Assembly: GCA_947497315.1 (NCBI GenBank)
Contig: CANMFX010000001.1
Span: 930,001-994,000, forward strand
Length of the DNA stretch: 64,000 nucleotides
Reading direction: 5' to 3'
DNA from: an uncultured Sphingomonadaceae bacterium
Lineage (GTDB): Bacteria; Pseudomonadota; Alphaproteobacteria; Sphingomonadales; Sphingomonadaceae
Positions 19,654-29,869 of the stretch are shown piece by piece. Both the position numbers and the translations under genes were made by a program. The notes below the pieces were generated by a model. That model did not search any database. It had not been told where the DNA came from and worked only from the letters and a program-made list of their open reading frames with translations. How positions within the stretch are numbered: position 1 is the first letter of the stretch; each line of letters begins with the position of its first letter.

Positions 19654-20859
19654 ATGGGAGAGAAAATGATGATCCGGACGTTACTAGCCGCCACAGCTTT
19701 GTGCTGCACCATGCCAGCACTGGCCAAAACCATTCCCGTCGAGGCGGGCGCCGATGCGCAGGAACGGCTTCAGGAGGCGCTGATTCTCGCAGAGCCAGGT
19801 GATGTGGTTGAGCTCGGCGTGGGGACGTTTGAACTGACCGATGGCCTATCGCTCGATGTCGACAAAGTCACTGTTCGCGGTGCTGGAATGGACAAGAGTA
19901 TTCTCAGTTTCGCAGGGCAGCTTGGGGCGGGAGAAGGCCTGTTGGTGACATCCGACGATGTCGTGCTGCGCGATTTTGCAGTTGAGGACAGCAAGGGCGA
20001 TGGCATCAAATCCAAAGGTGCAGACCGGATCGTCTATCATGCGATCCGCGTGGAATGGACCGGCGGTCCGAAAGCCAGCAACGGTGCTTATGGTATCTAT
20101 CCGGTCGAGGCGAGCGATATCCTCGTGCAGGACAGTATTGTACGCGGTGCCTCTGATGCCGGCATCTATGTCGGCCAGTCGAAAAATATCATTGTCCGTC
20201 GCAACACCGCCATTGAAAATGTCGCGGGGATTGAGATTGAGAATAGCTTTGATGCCGAAGTCACCGAAAATCTGGTAACCGAAAATACCGGCGGCATATT
20301 GGTGTTTGACTTGCCGAATCTGCCGCAAATGGGCGGGCATAATGTGCTGGTCGCGCGCAATGCAATCATCAACAATAATACGGACAATTTCGCGCCCGAA
20401 GGTAATATCGTTGCCAGTGTTCCGGCCGGTACCGGCGTGATGGTAATGGCTAATCGAAATGTGCAAGTTGTTGAAAATGCCATGATCAATAATGGTACCA
20501 GCAACGTGATGGTCGTGGCCTACACGCAGAGCTTTGATGACCCCAATTATGATCCTACCCCGCGGGATGTCTATATCGCGGATAATGTCTACGGCCGGGC
20601 GGGGTTTGCGCCTGACTTCGATGGCGGTCAGCAGCTGGCAGCGGCCTTTGGCGGTGCACTGCCCGCGATTATATATGATGGGCTCGGAAAAGGGCTTGTT
20701 GTCAATGATGCTGTGCCGGTGCTTGATCTTGGCCTGACGAAAGTGGGGCAGGCACCCACGGAAGCCAAGCCATCGCTTCGCAAACAGGAAGGCGCTGGTG
20801 AAGCCGTGGCCCTGTCACCAATCGTCTTGCCAGCCTCGATGGAGGCGGCACTCAAATAA
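19654..20859 (+). CDS. parallel beta-helix repeat protein (partner of SO2930-family cytochrome)
   Basis: Signal peptide then right-handed beta-helix with repeated N-x-V/I-x-N; adjacent SO2930-type cytochrome gene. Confidence 0.85.
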   Translation: MGEKMMIRTLLAATALCCTMPALAKTIPVEAGADAQERLQEALILAEPGDVVELGVGTFELTDGLSLDVDKVTVRGAGMDKSILSFAGQLGAGEGLLVTSDDVVLRDFAVEDSKGDGIKSKGADRIVYHAIRVEWTGGPKASNGAYGIYPVEASDILVQDSIVRGASDAGIYVGQSKNIIVRRNTAIENVAGIEIENSFDAEVTENLVTENTGGILVFDLPNLPQMGGHNVLVARNAIINNNTDNFAPEGNIVASVPAGTGVMVMANRNVQVVENAMINNGTSNVMVVAYTQSFDDPNYDPTPRDVYIADNVYGRAGFAPDFDGGQQLAAAFGGALPAIIYDGLGKGLVVNDAVPVLDLGLTKVGQAPTEAKPSLRKQEGAGEAVALSPIVLPASMEAALK

Positions 20860-21881
20860 TGCGCACTTTTCTCGCCGCCACTGCTCTTTGTGTTGCCGGT
20901 TTCGCGGTTAGCGCCGCGCCGACTGCACCTGTCGCGCTGGTTGACGATGCGGTAATCACGGCAAAAGGCATGCCCAAAAAACTGTCGGACTTTGGCTTTT
21001 TCAAGGACCAGGCGGGATGGCAGCCGAACAACGGTGTTGAGCTTTATCAGCTCAACAGCCCCTTGTTCACCGATTATGCCGAGAAATACCGCTATATCTA
21101 TATCCCTGCAGGGAAGAAGGCGGTGGCTGGCGGCGATGGTGTAGTCCAATTTCCGGTTGGCTCCGCGCTGATCAAAAGCTTTGGCTATGAAATAGACGGG
21201 CAAGACCGGTTGCTCGAAACCCGGGTGCTCTTGCACCGTGCTGATGGCTGGATTGCTTTGCCCTATGTCTGGAATGCAGAGCAGACTGAGGCTACGCTGA
21301 AAGTGGCGGGCAAACGAATACCGGTAAGCTTCGCGGACCCTTCCGGGAATAAGCGCGACATCAGCTATGCCGTGCCCAACAAGAACCAGTGCAAGGAATG
21401 CCATTCTTTGTCTGGCGCGGTAGTGCCGATCGGGCCGAAGATGCGTAACTTGCCGCATGATACGTTGGACATGTTGTTCAGTAATGCGATGCTCGAACAA
21501 ACCGATCGCGATCATCCCCCCATACCGGATTTTGCCGATGCAGCCATGCCGCTTGAGAGCCGCGCGCGCGCCTATCTCGATATCAATTGTGCGCATTGCC
21601 ACAACCGTGAGGGATCGGCGAGCAATTCGGGTCTGTTCCTGACCTATGAAGAGGAAGCACCGGTTCATATCGGTGTCGGAAAACGTCCGGTCGCGGCTGG
21701 GCGCGGTAGCGGTGGATTTGAATTCGCGATTGCACCGGGCGAGCCGGATCAGAGCATATTGATGCACCGGCTGAAAAGCCTGGAGCCTGGCGTTGCTATG
21801 CCGGAAGTGGGTCGGTCACTAGTGCATGAAGAAGGCGCGGCGCTGTTGACCGAATGGATCGCTGCGATGGAGAAGGAGTGA
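20859..21881 (+). CDS. SO2930-family diheme c-type cytochrome-like protein
   Basis: Two CxxCH motifs: NQCKECHSLSG and INCAHCHNREG; ATG overlaps preceding stop. Confidence 0.88.
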   Translation: MRTFLAATALCVAGFAVSAAPTAPVALVDDAVITAKGMPKKLSDFGFFKDQAGWQPNNGVELYQLNSPLFTDYAEKYRYIYIPAGKKAVAGGDGVVQFPVGSALIKSFGYEIDGQDRLLETRVLLHRADGWIALPYVWNAEQTEATLKVAGKRIPVSFADPSGNKRDISYAVPNKNQCKECHSLSGAVVPIGPKMRNLPHDTLDMLFSNAMLEQTDRDHPPIPDFADAAMPLESRARAYLDINCAHCHNREGSASNSGLFLTYEEEAPVHIGVGKRPVAAGRGSGGFEFAIAPGEPDQSILMHRLKSLEPGVAMPEVGRSLVHEEGAALLTEWIAAMEKE

Positions 21882-21891
21882 TTGTCCCCCG

Positions 21892-22320
21892 CTATTTCTC
21901 GCGGGTCCAGTTCTGTCCCTGGCAGAAAAAGGCAATACAGCCCTTCACTTTCAGCTTTGACGGCGACCGCAGGCTCACTTCGGAGCGATAGCTTTTCCCG
22001 GTTTTGGGATCATAAATCCGCCCACGCCAGACTTTGCCGTCCAGTTTGAAACCGGATAGCACCGCTATACCCAGCAATTTGCGGCTGCGCAGTTTCTTAT
22101 TCGGATTGTTGATATCTTTCTGGTCCACGCCATTGGGTGGTGTGACGAGATATTTATGTAACCGTCCACAGACCGTGTTACCGCATTTACCGATTTTGAC
22201 GATTGCATCGCCGTCTTGCGTTACCCAATTGCCATTTATCGAGCCAGAGGCCAGTGCTGGTGTTGTCATCAACAGTCCACCAATCAACATAGCGGCCTTT
22301 ACACTCTGAGACTGTTTCAT
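21892..22320 (-). CDS. DUF2147 domain-containing secreted protein
   Basis: NGNWVTQDGDAIVKIGKCGNTVCGRL... GKVWRGRIYDPKTGKSYRSEVSL. Confidence 0.9.
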   Translation of the reverse strand: MKQSQSVKAAMLIGGLLMTTPALASGSINGNWVTQDGDAIVKIGKCGNTVCGRLHKYLVTPPNGVDQKDINNPNKKLRSRKLLGIAVLSGFKLDGKVWRGRIYDPKTGKSYRSEVSLRSPSKLKVKGCIAFFCQGQNWTREK

Positions 22321-22350
22321 GTGGTCCTGCCCTATATATTTCTAAGATAT

Positions 22351-23631
22351 CTATTCTTTCGGCGATAGTGGCTCTTTGGTTACAACTGTCTGAACACGCC
22401 GGAATAACCGGCCTTTTTCTGCCCATAGGACAAACAAAAATGAAGCGCAGCCGCAAAGGAAAAATCCGATGACCAAGGGTAAGGTCGAACCGTCAAATTG
22501 AAGTCCAATGGCCGCACCAATTGCGGCTGATATCAGGGACCGTGTGAAATTCTGGAAGGACGACGCCACGCCAGCACTTCTGCCGAAGGGTTGCATCGCA
22601 ATGGCACTGAAATTCGCGCCGGTAAAGCCAACCATACCCATAGAAGCGGCCAACAGAACAACGAACAGCGGAAGGGTGAGCCATCCCGACAGCGTGACAG
22701 CCAAATGGATGATCGCCACGAAGATGAAGAACAGAAGCGCCGCTTGCGATACGCGGCGCGCGCCAAATCGCATCACGATCCGGCTATTTATGAAATTGCC
22801 GAAAGCCATGGCAATGGCGTTGATGGCAAAGATGAAAACGAAAATATCGGCTGCATCAAATGTATCGGAAAATATCTGCTGGGCTGATGCGATAAAGGCG
22901 AATAGCGGAGCCATCATAAGGCCGCTGGCCAAAACGTGACCAACAGCGTTGCGATGCAGGATCACGCTCTTCCAGGCGCTTGTTACCGACGCCATGTTGA
23001 TCAGCGTTTTGTCCTCAGGCCTAAGCGTTTCTGGCAAACGGATCAGCACCCATATCAATGCCAATGCGCCAAAGGACGACAGGACAATGAAAATCACCTG
23101 CCAGGGCGCGAAAACCAGCACGAGCTGGCCCAGCATGGGCGCCATGACCGGTACCACCATGAATACCATCATGATGGTCGACATGGTTCGGGCCATTGCG
23201 TCGCCCTCATAACGGTCGCGAATGATGCTGTTGGCGAGAACCCCCATGGCAGAGGCGGCCAGACCCTGCACAAAGCGCGCACCAAGCAAGAGGTTATAGT
23301 TCTCACTGAATGCACAAAGAACACCAAAGCCGACATAGATGGTGATAGTCCCCAAAAGTACCGGTTTTCGCCCGTAGCGATCAGCCAGTGAGCCGTAGAG
23401 GATCGATCCGATCGCCATGCCATAAATATAGGATGTGACAATCCATTGCCGGTCATTCGCGCCGGTCAGGCCAAAATCGTCCGAAATCAGGCCGAGTGCC
23501 GGCAGCATGATGTCGATAGCCAAGGCATTGAGCGACATCAGGCTGGCCATCATGATGACCAGCTCAAGGCGCCCCATTGGAAAAGGAAGAGATTTGTTAC
23601 TCACTGGCGGGCTATGGCAACTAATATTCAT
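22351..23631 (-). CDS. MFS transporter, Bcr/CflA-type multidrug efflux
   Basis: ALAIDIMLPALGLISDDFG, GSLADRYGRKPVLLGTI, 12-TM pattern; start uncertain (longer ORF to 23799 overlaps the divergent gene). Confidence 0.85.
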   Translation of the reverse strand: MNISCHSPPVSNKSLPFPMGRLELVIMMASLMSLNALAIDIMLPALGLISDDFGLTGANDRQWIVTSYIYGMAIGSILYGSLADRYGRKPVLLGTITIYVGFGVLCAFSENYNLLLGARFVQGLAASAMGVLANSIIRDRYEGDAMARTMSTIMMVFMVVPVMAPMLGQLVLVFAPWQVIFIVLSSFGALALIWVLIRLPETLRPEDKTLINMASVTSAWKSVILHRNAVGHVLASGLMMAPLFAFIASAQQIFSDTFDAADIFVFIFAINAIAMAFGNFINSRIVMRFGARRVSQAALLFFIFVAIIHLAVTLSGWLTLPLFVVLLAASMGMVGFTGANFSAIAMQPFGRSAGVASSFQNFTRSLISAAIGAAIGLQFDGSTLPLVIGFFLCGCASFLFVLWAEKGRLFRRVQTVVTKEPLSPKE

Positions 23632-23694
23632 CGTGGCTATAGGTGAAAATGCTATGGTCATTGGCCGACATGCAAACAGGGAGTTTTCGGGATC

Positions 23695-25278
23695 GTGAAA
23701 AACGGAAAGTTGTGGTTTTGGGGCGCGATTTTGGCGCTGCCGTTCATGGCAAGCCCGGCCGCCGCACAATTGCCAACGCCGCCGATTCCCGGCTGCCAAT
23801 ATGCCTATGGCAATATCTATGGCACCGCCGATGGCGCGGCCGCAGGCGAAGCGATGAAAACCTATAAAGGCGCGACAATCACTTCGCCGGAGCAGCTCGC
23901 TGGCTACTCCAAGGCCGCAGGCGACAAGACCATACTGATCGAAGGCGGTAATTTTTCTGGCTGGGATTTCACAGGCGTTGAATTGTCCAATATCTGTTTT
24001 GTGGAGAGTGACCTGCGCCGCACGGACTGGACCGGGGTGAAGGCGCCCGGCGTTGGTTTCATCAAATCAAATTTGGACGCCGCCGGAATGATCGGCGCAA
24101 ATATGCAGGATATCCTGATCCGCAGCAGTATTTTTTCTCGGGTCGATGCCAAAGCGGTTGATTGGAGCAGCGGCAAACTGGATGGCGGTTGGGACGGTGA
24201 TGTCGAAGGGCTCAATCTGGACGGCGCGAACCTGACCGGTTTCAAATTTGATTGCGGGATTACGGTTAGCGATGGTTGCCCGATAGGACGCAATGGCATT
24301 AGCGCGCAGGTCACAAATCTCGCCTTTGCCGATTGGAGCAGCTTTGGCTTTTACGATGCCAATCTGACCGGCGTGGTGTTGAACCAGACCATCATCAGCC
24401 CCCGCCAATTGACCCAATTTCAGGATGCCCGCCTGATGGGGCCGGTTTTTATATCTGGCGGCGATGAGAAAGTCATGGTGTTGCCCGAAACCTGGGCGGT
24501 GCTAATGGCTTCGGCATTGGCAGCACAGGAAAATGACGCGCCGTCCTTCGATTGCGGTAGGGCAAGGACCGATGTCGAGAAGGAAATCTGCGGCGAATAT
24601 AACAGCGCCATGCGCTTCTATGACCGGCAAGTTGCTGCGCTTTACAAAGAGGTGCTCAAACGGGATCGCAGCGTGAAGGCCAGCCAGAAAGCGTGGCTGA
24701 AACGGCGGGATGCTTGCGGACTGGAACAATATCCAACCGATTGTCTGCGCCGCACCTATGATCAGCGTGTCGGCCATTTGATCGGGCTTGTGGGAGAGCA
24801 GGATTGGCTCAGGCCCGGTGAAGAAGCCTTGTTTTTGGAAGATGTTCTCCCGCTGACCGATGACATAAAACAGTCGCCAAGCTACATGCAACTGACGCCG
24901 ATATTGGCCGGCGAAGCACGTGCGAGCCTGTTGGTTAAACGCAGCATGGACGGCAGTCTGGAAGCCTATGGCGATGCCATTGGTGCCAATGCCCATATTT
25001 GTGGACTCAGAGCAAAGGGTCTGCGCTTTGATCCGGCGACCGGCTGGTACAGCATAAAGCAGGAAAATGACGGAGTGACCCGCAATTTTCCGGTAATGCG
25101 CTATCATGACGGGCGCGTGGAAATCTATAAAAGCGGACAGTTGCGCGGTGATGGGGATGGTCCGATGATGGACTATGTCAGCTGCGGCGCGCGGGCGAGT
25201 TTTCCGCCGATGGTCAGGATGGCAGTTCCTGCGGCGGTTATGGAGCGATACCGCGAGGCCGCCGAAACCGAACGATGA
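23695..25278 (+). CDS. pentapeptide-repeat protein fused to LprI-like (DUF1311) domain
   Basis: Signal peptide; A(N/D)LxG-type repeats (NLDAAGMIGANMQDILIRSS, LNLDGANLTGFKF, DANLTGVVL); then FDCGRARTDVEKEICGEYNSAMRFYDRQVAALYKEVLKR...QKAWLKRRDACG. Confidence 0.82.
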   Translation: MKNGKLWFWGAILALPFMASPAAAQLPTPPIPGCQYAYGNIYGTADGAAAGEAMKTYKGATITSPEQLAGYSKAAGDKTILIEGGNFSGWDFTGVELSNICFVESDLRRTDWTGVKAPGVGFIKSNLDAAGMIGANMQDILIRSSIFSRVDAKAVDWSSGKLDGGWDGDVEGLNLDGANLTGFKFDCGITVSDGCPIGRNGISAQVTNLAFADWSSFGFYDANLTGVVLNQTIISPRQLTQFQDARLMGPVFISGGDEKVMVLPETWAVLMASALAAQENDAPSFDCGRARTDVEKEICGEYNSAMRFYDRQVAALYKEVLKRDRSVKASQKAWLKRRDACGLEQYPTDCLRRTYDQRVGHLIGLVGEQDWLRPGEEALFLEDVLPLTDDIKQSPSYMQLTPILAGEARASLLVKRSMDGSLEAYGDAIGANAHICGLRAKGLRFDPATGWYSIKQENDGVTRNFPVMRYHDGRVEIYKSGQLRGDGDGPMMDYVSCGARASFPPMVRMAVPAAVMERYREAAETER

Positions 25279-26375
25279 CGGAACAGATCGGCATCCGGAA
25301 AATCATCCACATCGATATGGATGCGTTTTTTGCCAGCGTCGAACAGCGCGATCACCCTGAACTGCGAGGCAAGCCGGTTGCGGTTGGCGGATCGGCGGCA
25401 CGCGGCGTTGTTGCGGCGGCAAGCTATGAAGCACGGCAATTTGGTGTGCGCTCTGCCATGCCATCTGTCACCGCGAAACGGCGCTGTCCGGATCTGATTT
25501 TCGTCAAGCATCGCTTTGATGTTTACCGCGAAGTGTCGCAGCAGATCCGTGCGATATTCCGCAGCCATAGCGATCTGGTCGAACCGCTATCGCTGGACGA
25601 AGCCTATATCGATGTGACGCAAGACAAGATGGGGATTGGCAACGCCACCCGCATCGCCGAGATGATTCGCGCCGAGATCAAGAAGCAGACGCAACTGACC
25701 GCCAGCGCCGGCGTGAGTTACAACAAATTCATCGCCAAGATCGCGTCTGACCAGAACAAGCCCGATGGCATATGTGTCATCAAGCCACATCAGGGTGCGG
25801 ATTTTGTCGCGCAGTTGCCTGTGCGGCGGTTCTTCGGGGTCGGTCCAAAGACTGCCGAGCGTATGGCCAAGCTTGATATCCATACGGGCACCGATTTGCG
25901 CGCCCAGTCGGAGGACTTTCTGCGCCAACATTTTGGCAAGTCGGCCGGTTATCTGTTTCGCGCCTCTCGCGGCGTAGACCACCGCGAGGTTAAACCCAAC
26001 CGCATCCGTAAATCGGTTGGCGGCGAGCGCACCTACGGCAGTGACCTGGTCAATGATGCGGATTTGGAAGAAGCGATTGAGAAGATTATCGACATTGTCT
26101 GGAACAGTATCGAGAAAACGGGCGCGCGGGGGCGGACGGTGACGCTGAAAGCCAAATATGCCGATTTTAGACAGATCACCCGGTCCAAGTCTCTCGAACG
26201 CAATGTTGAAGGCAAGGCCGAGTTTGCCGATATTGGCCGCGAATTGCTCGCCAGCATCATGCCGGTGGAAAATGGTGTTAGGTTGCTGGGCCTGACGCTC
26301 GCGAATCTTGAGGGGGTTGATGAGGCCGAAGGTGAACCCGCCGAGGAAGAGGGGCAGGCAGTTTTTGAGTTTTAG
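25275..26375 (+). CDS. dinB: DNA polymerase IV
   Basis: RKIIHIDMDAFFASVEQRDHPELRGKPVAVGG, SLDEAYIDVT, ASAGVSYNKFIAKIASDQNKPDG. Confidence 0.96.
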   Translation: MTEQIGIRKIIHIDMDAFFASVEQRDHPELRGKPVAVGGSAARGVVAAASYEARQFGVRSAMPSVTAKRRCPDLIFVKHRFDVYREVSQQIRAIFRSHSDLVEPLSLDEAYIDVTQDKMGIGNATRIAEMIRAEIKKQTQLTASAGVSYNKFIAKIASDQNKPDGICVIKPHQGADFVAQLPVRRFFGVGPKTAERMAKLDIHTGTDLRAQSEDFLRQHFGKSAGYLFRASRGVDHREVKPNRIRKSVGGERTYGSDLVNDADLEEAIEKIIDIVWNSIEKTGARGRTVTLKAKYADFRQITRSKSLERNVEGKAEFADIGRELLASIMPVENGVRLLGLTLANLEGVDEAEGEPAEEEGQAVFEF

Positions 26376-26452
26376 AGAAGAGCCGGTAGCCCCACGCCCG
26401 TCATCCTGGCCGGTTCTGTCCAGCCAAGATGATGAAGCAATTGGAAACTTGT

Positions 26453-28729
26453 TTAGAACTTCGTGCCTATCTCAATACCATAGATACGCGGCTGATTTAC
26501 AAACGTGGTTAGATTGTTGAAATCGATGCCGCCCACAGCTGACTCATCACCGGTTATGTTCCGTACAAAGCCGGCAATATCTATCTTGCCGTTTCCTGTG
26601 CGATAACCGACGCGCAACCCTCCTTCGAGCAGACTGTCGTCGCTAAACTCAACGGATTCGTACAGGAAGAAGTTGATCTTTGAACGGTAATACCAATCAG
26701 TAAAGGCATAAAGCTCGCCGCTGCCAAGCGGGATATTATAACCAGCGGTCCAGTTAACCGTCCAGCGAGGCGATTGCGGCAAAGTGTTACCATCTATCAA
26801 GAAATTATTGACGCTTCCGGCAACGGTAGGGTCCAGAACGGTGCATGGTGCACTGCAACCCTGAACCGCCAGATCATCGTCCTTGATCTCATTTTCGTTA
26901 TAGCCAACACCAACGGTGAAAGTCAGATTTTCCACCGGGCGCGCTTCCAACTCTGCTTCAAAGCCATAGCCTTCGACATCATCAGCGTTCAGCAGAGTTG
27001 TAAAGTTTGAACCACCACCAACAGCCGTTAGCTGCAGATCTTCGGTATTGTAATAGTAGCCGGTCAGGTTGAACCGGGCGCGGCCATCCAGGAAGGTGGT
27101 TTTGATGCCCGCTTCGTAAGACATGGTGCGCTCATCCGTGGCGGTCGAAAGTGTACGACCAAAAGCCAGACGGCCTTGGATTGCAGGTGCACGATAGCCG
27201 CGGGCCGCACGGGCAAAAATATTGATGTCCGGGCTGACTTCATAAAGTGCGCTCAAGTCCCAGGTCAGCAAGTTAGCATCCACGCTGGTGCGCTGGAACG
27301 GAACGGGTCCGCCAAAATTAAGGAATCCGGGACGCGTGTCGACTGTCCGTCCAGCGACAAAATCGCGCTGATCATCATTATAACGCAGGCCGCCTTGCAG
27401 TTTCAGACCATTGTCGAATGCGTAAAATACCGATCCGAAGATACCGAAGGCTTCGCTGACCTGTCGCTGGCGGGCAATCGCTGCGGGGGTAACGTCCTGA
27501 GGGGCTCCGAAATCGAGCGTCGTAATGTCGAGGCGCTCGTTGAAATAAAAGCCACCAAACTGATAACCAAGACCTTCATCGTTGTTCGATGCAACGCGAA
27601 TTTCTTGTGTATATTGGTTGAGGCTGGGGACATCATCCTGCGTCTGGGCTGAGAAGGGTATGGAACCTGGGCCGCCTGGCGGGGTGAATGGTAAATCGTT
27701 GCTAAAGCCGCCATCAATATCGCCGCGGCTCTGTAAATCGCCTTCCCAATAGGATGTAACAGAGGTCAGCGTAACCGGCCCGAAATCATATTCGACTGTC
27801 AGCCCGAGATTATAATTATTCAGTTTTTGAAAGTTTATACCGTCCGAGCGGGTCAAATCGCGCTCAAATTCTGTTCCGGGTCCGCCAAGGCCGACAAGAT
27901 CGTTGCTGCCGGTGGCAACGCTGTTGGCTCGGAAAACAATCGCGGAACCGTCCATTGTGCGGACTTGCCCAACCAGCCTTGCGGTCAGTGGGCCATCTTC
28001 ATACTGCAGCTGCAGACGGGCCGCGACGTCGTCATATCCGCCCAGATCATTGCCAGGGCCATTGTCGATATTGTCGATCCAGTCATCGCGATGCTGATAA
28101 AGCGCTGATAGCCGGACGGAGAAGCCATTGTCATCAGCAACACCGGCTGCGCCCTCGACCTGATATGTTCCCAAACGCGCTATACTGACCTTAGCATAGC
28201 CACCAGTTTCGCCGGGTTTCACCGTATCGAATTTCACAATACCAGCGGGCGTATTACGACCGAATAATGTGCCTTGCGGACCACGCAATACTTCAATCCG
28301 GTCCAGATCGAATACCGGGAAACCTTTGAGGATCGGGTTTTCCAGCACAACGTCATCATAGACGAGGCTAACCGGCTGTGATGCGTTGAGATCAAAGTCG
28401 GTATTGCCGAGGCCGCGAATGAAAAAACGCGGGAAGGTCCGGCCGAAAGAGCTTTCGATGTTAAGGTTTGGAACGCGGCCAGCCAGGCTGCGAATATCAT
28501 TGCCGCCAGATTGAACGGCGTTAAGGGCATCGTTGCTCAATGTAGAAACAGACAGCGGTACATCCTGAATATTCTCTTCGCGCCGCTGTGCGGTCACGAC
28601 AATCGTGCCGAGCTGATCATCATCCACGCCGGTCTCATCCTGTGCGAGGACGGGTTGTGATAGACCGCCCGCGAGCAAAGCTCCAGCAAGGGCGAAACGA
28701 GAAATGGCAGATACAGATATGCGGCGCAT
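26453..28729 (-). CDS. TonB-dependent receptor
   Basis: TIVVTAQRREENIQDVPLSVS, plug IEVLRGPQGTLFGRNTPAGIVKF; start at MRRISVSAISRF. Confidence 0.94.
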   Translation of the reverse strand: MRRISVSAISRFALAGALLAGGLSQPVLAQDETGVDDDQLGTIVVTAQRREENIQDVPLSVSTLSNDALNAVQSGGNDIRSLAGRVPNLNIESSFGRTFPRFFIRGLGNTDFDLNASQPVSLVYDDVVLENPILKGFPVFDLDRIEVLRGPQGTLFGRNTPAGIVKFDTVKPGETGGYAKVSIARLGTYQVEGAAGVADDNGFSVRLSALYQHRDDWIDNIDNGPGNDLGGYDDVAARLQLQYEDGPLTARLVGQVRTMDGSAIVFRANSVATGSNDLVGLGGPGTEFERDLTRSDGINFQKLNNYNLGLTVEYDFGPVTLTSVTSYWEGDLQSRGDIDGGFSNDLPFTPPGGPGSIPFSAQTQDDVPSLNQYTQEIRVASNNDEGLGYQFGGFYFNERLDITTLDFGAPQDVTPAAIARQRQVSEAFGIFGSVFYAFDNGLKLQGGLRYNDDQRDFVAGRTVDTRPGFLNFGGPVPFQRTSVDANLLTWDLSALYEVSPDINIFARAARGYRAPAIQGRLAFGRTLSTATDERTMSYEAGIKTTFLDGRARFNLTGYYYNTEDLQLTAVGGGSNFTTLLNADDVEGYGFEAELEARPVENLTFTVGVGYNENEIKDDDLAVQGCSAPCTVLDPTVAGSVNNFLIDGNTLPQSPRWTVNWTAGYNIPLGSGELYAFTDWYYRSKINFFLYESVEFSDDSLLEGGLRVGYRTGNGKIDIAGFVRNITGDESAVGGIDFNNLTTFVNQPRIYGIEIGTKF

Positions 28730-28930
28730 GGATGATCTCCGGCAATGACATTGATATTGGACTCGGAGAGTTTCCCTGTTCCCCGTGCGGCAACCCCTGA
28801 CCGTCATGACCGCAATGGTCAAGTTTACGGCGGTGCTAAGGGACGGGATCGTGCGGAATCCCTCGCAACTGTTGCAATTGCGTTACAAAATGATCAGATT
28901 ATTATGTCCAGCCCTCATTTATACCTAAAT

Positions 28931-29560
28931 CTATTGCTGAGCCTTTTTCCATAGCTGCATGGCTGATAGTCGTTCCTTTGTGGGCAGGCCTAGGATATCT
29001 GCTTCAGAATATTCTTCATCTTCCAACCGTTCAAAGTTCCACTCTTGAAAGTCATCATATTTATATAGGACTTTAGTGGGGCTAACGGGATGTGCACCTG
29101 CCTCGTTTACGAGCCAGTGCCGGACTTCGGTGACGGCTTTTTGATAATCTCCATCGTGGGTGCTGATGTCGCATCCAGAGAGGTCGGACAAGGAAATACG
29201 ATATCGGTAACTCTCTTCTTCAAGAACAAGGATTTTTTTGTCCTGTCTGCCATCCTTGCAAAATTTCTTGCAAGCATAATCAATGCCCAGCTCAAAAGGC
29301 ATATTGAGGCGGTAGTATTCGCCCTTTTGGGACGCCTGCGACCGGCTAAGATCATGGATGGAGTATTTCGAACTCTCAATTAGCTCTTGAATCTTATCTA
29401 ACCGGTTCTCAGTTGAATCCGTTCGCTCATTTGCGATTCTTGGATAAAAACCAAAATATATCACGCAAAAAGCAATTGCTTCCAGTATTGGTTCATAATC
29501 TTCATCAAATGGGCAATTTATGAAGACAGATTTTTCAAATTCAGGTTCTGCCAAAATCAA
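28931..29560 (-). CDS. TIR-like nucleotide-binding-fold protein of unknown function
   Basis: EKSVFINCPFDEDYEPILEAIAFCVIYFGFYPRIANE...KIQELIESSKYSIHDLSRSQ...LNMPFELGIDYA pattern of TIR/Rossmann-like hypothetical proteins. Confidence 0.6.
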   Translation of the reverse strand: MILAEPEFEKSVFINCPFDEDYEPILEAIAFCVIYFGFYPRIANERTDSTENRLDKIQELIESSKYSIHDLSRSQASQKGEYYRLNMPFELGIDYACKKFCKDGRQDKKILVLEEESYRYRISLSDLSGCDISTHDGDYQKAVTEVRHWLVNEAGAHPVSPTKVLYKYDDFQEWNFERLEDEEYSEADILGLPTKERLSAMQLWKKAQQ

Positions 29561-29799
29561 CCCTTTGGTGGGTGAGGGTCATTACCGTATGAATCTCTAT
29601 CTCTTATCCGGCCGTCACGGCCATGAATGTATAATTCAGTTTTCTGCTTTTTCGCTATTTCCCTAGCTTTTCGAATAGCTTCTTTTTGTGTTTCAAACAC
29701 ACCACTGGCCTTAGAAGCACCTGCTCTTCTAACGCTCCATTTTTTGCCTTTTGGTACGACATGTTGTCCATCCACAGCCATGGCATAAAACTCCTTCAA
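29557..29799 (-). CDS. DUF2188 domain-containing protein
   Basis: HVVPKGKKWSVRRAGASKASGVFETQKEAIRKAREIAKKQKTELYIHGRDGRIRDRDSYGNDPHPPKG. Confidence 0.88.
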   Translation of the reverse strand: MKEFYAMAVDGQHVVPKGKKWSVRRAGASKASGVFETQKEAIRKAREIAKKQKTELYIHGRDGRIRDRDSYGNDPHPPKG

Positions 29800-29869
29800 A
29801 CTCTCATGGTAGCTACTAATATAGTAAAGAATCTCAAATATTCTACCGGTTTGATTGACACATCCGGTC

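Noticed and set aside
20628-21767. 379-aa minus-strand ORF opposite the beta-helix/diheme cytochrome genes
   Set aside because: Fully antisense to two recognised genes; no recognisable domain or RBS context.
26399-26433. GTCATCCTGGCC...GCCAAGATGATG after dinB as a second REP-like copy
   Set aside because: Arms are imperfect and share only a short core with the pntB element; not strong enough to call.
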